In this document: piece by piece, positions 7,661 to 12,546 of the stretch
Layout of the letters: each line of letters opens with the position of its first letter
How positions within the stretch are numbered: the first letter of the stretch is position 1
Assembly (NCBI GenBank): GCA_900754775.1
Contig: CAAEDZ010000240.1
Coordinates: forward strand, 1-12,546
Direction: 5' to 3'
From: Clostridia bacterium
GTDB lineage: Bacteria > Bacillota_A > Clostridia > Christensenellales > Aristaeellaceae
Length of the DNA: 12,546 bases
Program-made: the position numbers and the translations under genes
The notes under the pieces: generated by a model
Database searches by the model: none
Told to the model about the DNA's origin: nothing
Seen by the model: the letters and a program-made list of their open reading frames with translations, nothing else

Positions 7661-8520
7661 CTGAAAAAGTCATCGCGCGCGCAAAAGAACTCCTCGCCTC
7701 CGGCGAAGTGCAGCGCGTTCTGGGCTGGGAAAAGGGCGAGTTCGATTACGAGCGCACCCCCGCCCTGTTTGATCAAAACAACATCGACAAACTGGTCTAC
7801 GACAAATTCTGCGCGGCCAACCTCTCCAAGAAACTGGTCGAGGTCTCCAAACTGGAGGGCAAGACGCTGGCGCTGATCAAGCCCTGCGATTCTCTGAGCC
7901 TCAACCAACTCCTCTGCGAGCACCGCGTCAAGCGCGAGAACATCTACGTGCTGGGCGTGGGCTGCAAGGGCATGGAGGGCAAGGACGGCCTGTGCATGAA
8001 GTGCGAGTTCTGCAAGGGCAAGAACTTCGCCATCTCCGATGAAGTCATCGACGACGAATCCTGCCGCGAGGTGCCGGCGAGCGACCGCTTCGCCGCCGTG
8101 CGCGAGCTGGAGGAAAAGACCCCCGAGGAGCGCTACGCCTTCTGGCGCAGCGAGCTTTCCAAGTGCATCCGCTGCAACGCCTGCCGCAACGTCTGCCCGG
8201 CCTGCACGTGCATCAAGTGCGTGTTTGACAACCCGGATTCCGGCGTCGCCGCCAAGGCCAACGTCGATACCTTCGAGGAGAACCAGTTCCACATCATCCG
8301 CGCCTTCCACGTGGCCGGCCGCTGCACGGACTGCGGCGAGTGTTCGCGCGTGTGCCCGCAGGGCATCCCGCTGCACCTTTTGAACCGCAAGTTCATCAAG
8401 GACATGGACACGCTCTATGGCGACTATCAGGCCGGCGAGGACGCCGAGGCGCGCCACCCGCTCATCAACTTCACCAAGGCCGACGCGGAGCCTTCCGTCG
8501 TCCTGAACAGGGGGGAATAG
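7648..8520 (+). CDS. 4Fe-4S electron-transfer subunit of the Flx type (FlxB/FlxC-like)
   Basis: The 290-residue product is a soluble iron-sulfur protein. The N-terminal half carries Cys80 (KPCDS), Cys106 (VGCKG) and a CMKCEFC cluster (116-122). The C-terminal half holds CIRCNACRNVCPACTCIKC (173-191), seven cysteines where the extra three may bind or replace cluster ligands, and CTDCGECSRVCP (226-237). This pattern resembles the iron-sulfur subunits found beside FlxA in HdrABC-FlxABCD clusters and, more loosely, F420-hydrogenase beta and anaerobic sulfite reductase subunits. ATG 7648 lies inside the end of mvhD, with GGAGG (7636-7640) seven bases upstream. It probably relays electrons from the FAD/NAD subunit to MvhD. 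I cannot say which of FlxB or FlxC it corresponds to. Confidence 0.75.
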   Translation: MQAVAEKVIARAKELLASGEVQRVLGWEKGEFDYERTPALFDQNNIDKLVYDKFCAANLSKKLVEVSKLEGKTLALIKPCDSLSLNQLLCEHRVKRENIYVLGVGCKGMEGKDGLCMKCEFCKGKNFAISDEVIDDESCREVPASDRFAAVRELEEKTPEERYAFWRSELSKCIRCNACRNVCPACTCIKCVFDNPDSGVAAKANVDTFEENQFHIIRAFHVAGRCTDCGECSRVCPQGIPLHLLNRKFIKDMDTLYGDYQAGEDAEARHPLINFTKADAEPSVVLNRGE

Positions 8521-8521
8521 C

Positions 8522-9547
8522 ATGCTGAAGCTGAAAACTGCCAACGCGGACGCGCTGTACTCCCGCATCAGCGATTCCGCGAAGCTCTACCTGCCGGTGA
8601 AGCGCGCCGGTCAGGTCAACTACGACCTCTGGGAAAGCGGCTGCGAAGTCACGCTTGGGGAAATGACCGTCAAGTCCCCCAAGGATCTGTTCTTCCCCCA
8701 GAGCGAGGACCTCATGGCCTTCCGCGTCTCTGGCAAGAGCATCGAGATCGAGAACCCCGTGCTTCCCACCGAGCCGTTCGTGCTTTTCGGCGTGCGCGCC
8801 TGCGACGCCCGCAGCTTCGACGTACTCGACCGCGTCTTCCTCTCCGACCCCGTGGACAGCTACTATGAGGCCCGCCGCAACTGCGGCACCGTGGTCTCCC
8901 TGGGCTGCCTCGAGCCGCTGCGCGAGACCTGCTTCTGCTCCGTGTTCGGCATCGACCTTGCCGAGCCGGAAGGCGATGTGCAGGCCTGGGTGCTGGGCGA
9001 CGAGATGTATCTGAACGCCAGGACCGAAAAGGGCGAAAAGCTGCTTTCCGCCGTCAAGGACCTCTGCGAGGAGACCGACGGCGCGCCGCTTGCCGCCGCC
9101 AAGGACGAGGCCCGCGCCAAAATGGCGAAAAACCCGCTTGCCGACCTCGACCTCACCGGCTTTGACGGCGAGCACATGATGGAGAAGTTCAACGCCCCCG
9201 AGTGGAAGGACCTCTATCAGGCCTGCCTGGGCTGCGGCACCTGCACATTCGTCTGCCCCACCTGCCAGTGCTACGACATCCGCGATTTTGATACCGGGCA
9301 CGGCATCCAGCGCTACCGCTGCTGGGACAGCTGCATGTATTCCGACTTCACGATGATGGCCGCGGGCACCAACCGCAAGACGCAGATGGAGCGCTTCCGT
9401 CAGCGCTTCATGCACAAACTGGTGTACTTCCCCGCCAACAACGAGGGCATGTACTCCTGCGTCGGCTGCGGCCGCTGCGTCAGCAAGTGCCCGATGCACC
9501 TGCACATCGCCAAGGTGATCCGCACGCTGGGAGGGAAGAAACAATGA
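8522..9547 (+). CDS. 4Fe-4S dicluster subunit, AsrA/HydB-like (FlxB/FlxC-like)
   Basis: The 341-residue product resembles the two-cluster iron-sulfur subunit that partners FAD/NAD subunits in anaerobic sulfite reductase (AsrA), soluble hydrogenases and Flx complexes. A family-typical GVRACDARSFDVLDRVF segment lies at 90-106. The C-terminal part has CLGCGTCTFVCPTCQC (235-250) and CVGCGRCVSKCP (313-324), with further cysteines at 267 and 271. ATG 8522 comes one base after the preceding stop and is served by an AGGGGGG-type site inside that gene. The stop overlaps the next start as ATGA. That AsrB/FlxA-like partner follows immediately, as in AsrA-AsrB pairs. No sulfite reductase catalytic subunit is present, which argues against a sulfite role. 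Confidence 0.8.
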   Translation: MLKLKTANADALYSRISDSAKLYLPVKRAGQVNYDLWESGCEVTLGEMTVKSPKDLFFPQSEDLMAFRVSGKSIEIENPVLPTEPFVLFGVRACDARSFDVLDRVFLSDPVDSYYEARRNCGTVVSLGCLEPLRETCFCSVFGIDLAEPEGDVQAWVLGDEMYLNARTEKGEKLLSAVKDLCEETDGAPLAAAKDEARAKMAKNPLADLDLTGFDGEHMMEKFNAPEWKDLYQACLGCGTCTFVCPTCQCYDIRDFDTGHGIQRYRCWDSCMYSDFTMMAAGTNRKTQMERFRQRFMHKLVYFPANNEGMYSCVGCGRCVSKCPMHLHIAKVIRTLGGKKQ

Positions 9548-10377
9548 ACAACAACGCTCTGATCCCCACCATCGGCGTGGTTACGTCCATCCGCCGCGAT
9601 ACGCCGGACGTCAAGACCTTCACGGTCGTGCGCGCGGACACGGGCACGGGCGTGTGCTTCAAGCACATGCCGGGCCAGTGCGCCATGCTGTCCATCCCGG
9701 GCGTGGGCGAGGCGATGTTCTCCATCACCTCGTCGCCCACCTGCACCGACCACATGGAGTTCTCCATCAAAAAGTGCGGCTGCCTCACCAGCTGGCTGCA
9801 CCAGATGGACGTGGGCCAGCAGGTCACCGTCCGCGGCCCCTACGGCAACGGCTTCCCGGTGACCACCGAACTCAAGGGCAAGGATCTGGTCTTCATCGCC
9901 GGCGGCATCGGCCTTGCGCCCCTGCGCAGCGTCATCGAGTACATGCTCGCCAACCGCGCGGACTACGGCCATATCGACATCGTCTACGGTTCCCGCTCCA
10001 AGGAGGACCTGGTGGACATCGACATCATCCGCGATGTGTGGATGAAGGCCCCGGATGTGGACGTACACCTGACCATCGACCGCCCGCAGGACGACTGGGA
10101 CGGCCACGTGGGCTTCGTGCCCGCCTACGTCACCGAGCTGGGCTTTGACCCCAACAAGACGGTGCTGGTCTGCGGCCCGCCGATCATGATCAAGTTCACC
10201 CTGCAGTCGCTGGGCGAACTGGGCTTTGAAAAGACGCAGGTCTACACCACGATGGAGCTTCGCATGAAGTGCGGCGTGGGCAAGTGTGGCCGGTGCAACA
10301 TCGGCACCAAGTACGTCTGCAAGGACGGCCCCGTCTTCCGCTTTGACCAGCTCGACGAGCTGCCGGACGAATACTGA
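9544..10377 (+). CDS. FAD/NAD(P)-binding electron-input subunit (FlxA-like; AsrB/HydG/PyrK family)
   Basis: The 277-residue product is a ferredoxin-NADP reductase-type flavoprotein expected to oxidise NADH and feed electrons to the iron-sulfur subunits. The FAD domain spans roughly residues 7-105 with MFSITSSP (58-65) and GPYGNGFP (98-105). The nucleotide-binding domain begins with FIAGGIGLAPLRSV (117-130) and ends with CGPPIM (210-215). A C-terminal 2Fe-2S site has Cys243, Cys248, Cys251 and Cys259 in the arrangement of PyrK and AsrB. Lack of Arg before the FSIT motif is usual in this subgroup as I recall it. The start overlaps the previous stop (ATGA), with GGGAGGGAAG upstream; frdB follows after 14 bases. 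Choice of NADH over NADPH is inferred from the Flx context. Confidence 0.86.
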   Translation: MNNNALIPTIGVVTSIRRDTPDVKTFTVVRADTGTGVCFKHMPGQCAMLSIPGVGEAMFSITSSPTCTDHMEFSIKKCGCLTSWLHQMDVGQQVTVRGPYGNGFPVTTELKGKDLVFIAGGIGLAPLRSVIEYMLANRADYGHIDIVYGSRSKEDLVDIDIIRDVWMKAPDVDVHLTIDRPQDDWDGHVGFVPAYVTELGFDPNKTVLVCGPPIMIKFTLQSLGELGFEKTQVYTTMELRMKCGVGKCGRCNIGTKYVCKDGPVFRFDQLDELPDEY

Positions 10378-10391
10378 TGGAGGGCTGAACC

Positions 10392-11069
10392 ATGGCTGAT
10401 AAAATGATTACGGTCTATTTGATGGGCAAGAAATACGAAGTGCCGGAGAGCCTGACCATCATGGGCGCTCTGGAATACGCGGGCTACGAACTCAAGCGCG
10501 GCTGCGGCTGCCGCAACGGCTTCTGCGGCGCCTGCGCCACCGTCTACCGCGTCAAGGGCTCCTCGGAATTGAAGATGTGCCTGGCCTGCTCCACCAAGGT
10601 GGAGGAGAACATGTACGTGGCCACGCTGCCGTACTTCCCCCTGGTCAAGCAGGTCTACGACATCGAGAAGGTGCGCCCGCAGGAGCAGATCATGATGCAG
10701 CTCTACCCGGAGATCTACAGCTGCATCGGCTGCAACGCCTGCACCAAGGCCTGCCCGCAGAGCCTCAACGTCATGCAGTACATCGCCTACGCCCAGCGCG
10801 GCGAGTTCAAGAAGTGCGCCGAGGAGTCCTTTGACTGCGTCATGTGCGGCATCTGCTCCTCCCGCTGCCCGGCCGGCATCTCCCACCCGCAGGTGGCCCT
10901 GCTGGCCCGCCGCCTGAACGGCAAGTACATCGCGCCCGAGGCCAAGCACCTCACCGAGCGCGTCAAGGCCATCGAGGAAGGCGAGTTCAACGCCCTCATC
11001 GAGGACATCATGCAAAAGCCGATCGACGAGATCAAAGAGCTCTACAACAACCGCGAAATCGAGAAGTAA
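10392..11069 (+). CDS. frdB: Fumarate reductase iron-sulfur subunit (FrdB/TfrB N-terminal-like)
   Basis: The 225-residue product has the layout of the iron-sulfur subunit of fumarate reductase/succinate dehydrogenase. The N-terminal 2Fe-2S domain has CRNGFCGAC (Cys40, 45, 48) and Cys63, with extra cysteines at 38 and 66. The C-terminal domain has CIGCNACTKACP (Cys111, 114, 117, 121) and CVMCGICSSRCP (Cys149, 152, 155, 159). Cys152 stands where E. coli FrdB has Val207, so the third cluster should be 4Fe-4S instead of the 3Fe-4S cluster next to the quinone. The C-terminal half therefore looks HdrC-like. The HdrB domain fused to methanogen TfrB is absent, but a separate hdrB exists upstream. ATG 10392 follows GGAGGG; Met5 at 10404 is a less likely alternative. 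frdA follows after 13 bases. Confidence 0.85.
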   Translation: MADKMITVYLMGKKYEVPESLTIMGALEYAGYELKRGCGCRNGFCGACATVYRVKGSSELKMCLACSTKVEENMYVATLPYFPLVKQVYDIEKVRPQEQIMMQLYPEIYSCIGCNACTKACPQSLNVMQYIAYAQRGEFKKCAEESFDCVMCGICSSRCPAGISHPQVALLARRLNGKYIAPEAKHLTERVKAIEEGEFNALIEDIMQKPIDEIKELYNNREIEK

Positions 11070-11082
11070 GGGGGCTTGACCA

Positions 11083-12546
11083 ATGTATTCTCAGGACATG
11101 CTCGCATCCATTAAAAAGGTGGAAGCCACCCGCGCTTCGCGCATCGGGGTGGAGCCGCGCCGCATGAGCGCCGAGGAAAAGGACGCGCTTTTGAAGGAAT
11201 TTCACCCGGACTACCGCGACGTAGGCTTCGATACACTGCGCGTGGGCGTCAACAAGGGCGACAAGGTGCCCGTCGAACTGCGCGCGCTGCTGGAAGGCAA
11301 GAGCCGCGTTTCCGGCCTCGACCTCGACCTTGAGCATCCCGATTACGATGTGGACGTGCTGATCATCGGCGGCGGCGGCGCGGGTTCCTCCGCGGCGGTC
11401 ATGGCGCACGAGAACGGCGCCAACGTAATGATCGTCACCAAGCTGCGCATCGGCGACGCCAACACGATGATGGCCGAGGGCGGCATCCAGGCCGCCGACA
11501 AGGCCAACGATTCGCCCGCCCAGCACTACCTCGACGCCTTTGGCGGCGGCCACTACGCGGCCGTGCCCGAGCTTCTGCGCAAGCTGGTCATGGATGGCCC
11601 CGGCGCGGTCAAGTGGCTCAACGAACTGGGCGTGGAGTTTGACAAGGCCGAGGACGGCACCATGATCACCACCCACGGCGGCGGCACCTCCCGCAAGCGC
11701 ATGCACGCGGCGGCGGACTACTCCGGCGCGGAGATTATGCGCACCCTGCGCGACGAGGTCTGGAACCGCGAGATCCCGGTGGTGGACTTCACCGCCGCCA
11801 TCGAGCTGATCCTCGATGAAAACGGCCACGCCGCCGGCGCGGTGCTGCTCAACATGGAAACGGGTCGCCACCTCATCGCCCGCGCCAAGACCGTCATCAT
11901 CTCCACCGGCGGCGCGGGACGCCTGCACTATCAGGGCTTCCCCACCTCCAACCACTACGGCGCCACCGCCGACGGCCTCATCCTCGGCTATCGCGCGGGC
12001 GTGCCGCTCCTCTACGCCGACACCCTCCAGTACCATCCCACCGGCGCGGCCTACCCGCTGCAGATCTACGGCGCGCTGGTCACGGAAAAGGTGCGCTCCA
12101 TGGGCGCCATGCTCATCAACGCCGAGGGCGAAGCCTTCATGCACCCGCTGGAGACCCGCGACGTGTCCGCCGCCTCCATCATCCGCGAGTGCAAATCCCG
12201 CGGCAAGGGCGTGACCACGCCCGAAGGCCAGGCCGTGTGGCTCGATACGCCGATGATCGACATGATCCACGGCGAAGGCACGCTGGAAAAGCGCCTGCCC
12301 GCCATGCTGCGCATGTTCCTCAAGTACGGCATCGACATGCGCAAGGTGCCGATCCTCGTCTACCCGACGCTGCACTACCAGAACGGCGGCCTGCGCGTCA
12401 ACGATCAGTGCGAGAGCTGCATCCCCGGCCTCTTCGTGGCCGGCGAGGCCGTCGGCGGCATCCATGGCCGCAACCGCCTGATGGGCAACTCCCTGCTCGA
12501 CGTCATCGTCTTTGGCCGTCAGGCCGGCATCTCCGCCGCCAAGGCC
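11083..12546 (+). CDS. frdA: Fumarate reductase flavoprotein subunit, partial (C-terminus beyond the right edge)
   Basis: The frame is open for 488 codons to the window end. Its product reduces fumarate to succinate or does the reverse. FAD-binding VLIIGGGGAGSSAA spans 92-105, then AEGGIQAA (131-138). Catalytic-type residues are His318 in HPTG, Arg359 in ETRDVS, His431 in HYQNGG and Arg465 in HGRNRLMGNSLLD, all matching the fumarate reductase/succinate dehydrogenase family. The His that covalently holds FAD in E. coli FrdA is replaced by Asn127 (ANTMMAEGG against SHTVAAEGG), so FAD should be non-covalent. About 88 residues precede the FAD domain, an unusual extension of unknown role. L-aspartate oxidase shares the fold, but the FrdB partner and fumarase context favour fumarate reductase. 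ATG 11083 follows AAGGGGG. No membrane anchor gene is visible. Confidence 0.9.
   Translation, partial: MYSQDMLASIKKVEATRASRIGVEPRRMSAEEKDALLKEFHPDYRDVGFDTLRVGVNKGDKVPVELRALLEGKSRVSGLDLDLEHPDYDVDVLIIGGGGAGSSAAVMAHENGANVMIVTKLRIGDANTMMAEGGIQAADKANDSPAQHYLDAFGGGHYAAVPELLRKLVMDGPGAVKWLNELGVEFDKAEDGTMITTHGGGTSRKRMHAAADYSGAEIMRTLRDEVWNREIPVVDFTAAIELILDENGHAAGAVLLNMETGRHLIARAKTVIISTGGAGRLHYQGFPTSNHYGATADGLILGYRAGVPLLYADTLQYHPTGAAYPLQIYGALVTEKVRSMGAMLINAEGEAFMHPLETRDVSAASIIRECKSRGKGVTTPEGQAVWLDTPMIDMIHGEGTLEKRLPAMLRMFLKYGIDMRKVPILVYPTLHYQNGGLRVNDQCESCIPGLFVAGEAVGGIHGRNRLMGNSLLDVIVFGRQAGISAAKA

Noticed and set aside
8522..10377. Anaerobic sulfite reductase asrAB
   Set aside because: The two proteins resemble AsrA and AsrB, but no AsrC sirohaem subunit follows and the neighbours are hdr, mvhD and frd genes, which fit an Flx module better.
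11032..12465. Minus-strand 477-codon open frame
   Set aside because: Antisense shadow of frdA, whose plus-strand frame is open to the window edge and carries all fumarate reductase motifs.
11083..12546. L-aspartate oxidase (nadB)
   Set aside because: The fold and non-covalent FAD are shared, but the FrdB-like partner 13 bases upstream, the long N-terminal extension and the absence of nadA or nadC favour fumarate reductase.

Overview
The window looks like chromosome from a strictly anaerobic, GC-rich Gram-positive bacterium, most likely in the class Clostridia. This is an inference from strong GGAGG-type ribosome binding sites, a sigma-A-like promoter in the only AT-rich stretch, GC-rich third codon positions, and an abundance of oxygen-sensitive iron-sulfur enzymes. 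No RNA genes, mobile elements or CRISPR arrays were seen.

Layout. Positions 1-1152 hold two minus-strand genes: an SRAP/YedK-type abasic-site protein (586-1152) and, 39 bases downstream of it, the start of an unrecognised coiled-coil protein that runs off the left edge. A 356-base AT-rich divergent intergenic region (1153-1508) carries a near-consensus promoter (-35 at 1356, -10 at 1380) with an inverted repeat at its predicted transcript start. From 1509 to the right edge all eleven genes are on the plus strand and tightly packed: malate dehydrogenase, class II fumarase, then hdrB, hdrC, hdrA, mvhD (flxD-like), two Flx-type iron-sulfur subunits, an FAD/NAD-binding FlxA-like subunit, a fumarate reductase iron-sulfur subunit (frdB-like) and the fumarate reductase flavoprotein (frdA-like), which is cut by the window end. 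The nine genes from hdrB to frdA overlap or lie within 15 bases of each other. The two larger gaps, after mdh and after fumC, contain RNA hairpins.

How the genes fit together. mdh, fumC and frdAB cover the whole reductive branch from oxaloacetate through malate and fumarate to succinate. Between them sit the parts of an HdrABC-FlxABCD complex, a family known to oxidise NADH and, through the HdrA flavin, to split electrons between ferredoxin and a higher-potential acceptor. The simplest reading is a soluble module that couples NADH oxidation to fumarate reduction and reduces ferredoxin at the same time. Three details of the fumarate reductase support a cytosolic, non-quinone enzyme: the flavoprotein has Asn where E. 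coli FrdA has the His that covalently binds FAD, the iron-sulfur subunit has a Cys where E. coli FrdB has the Val that makes a 3Fe-4S cluster, and no membrane anchor gene is seen in the window. The set resembles a split and extended version of methanogen thiol:fumarate reductase (TfrAB), whose TfrB fuses FrdB-like and HdrB-like parts. The complex and its bifurcation are hypotheses; the gene identities are well supported.
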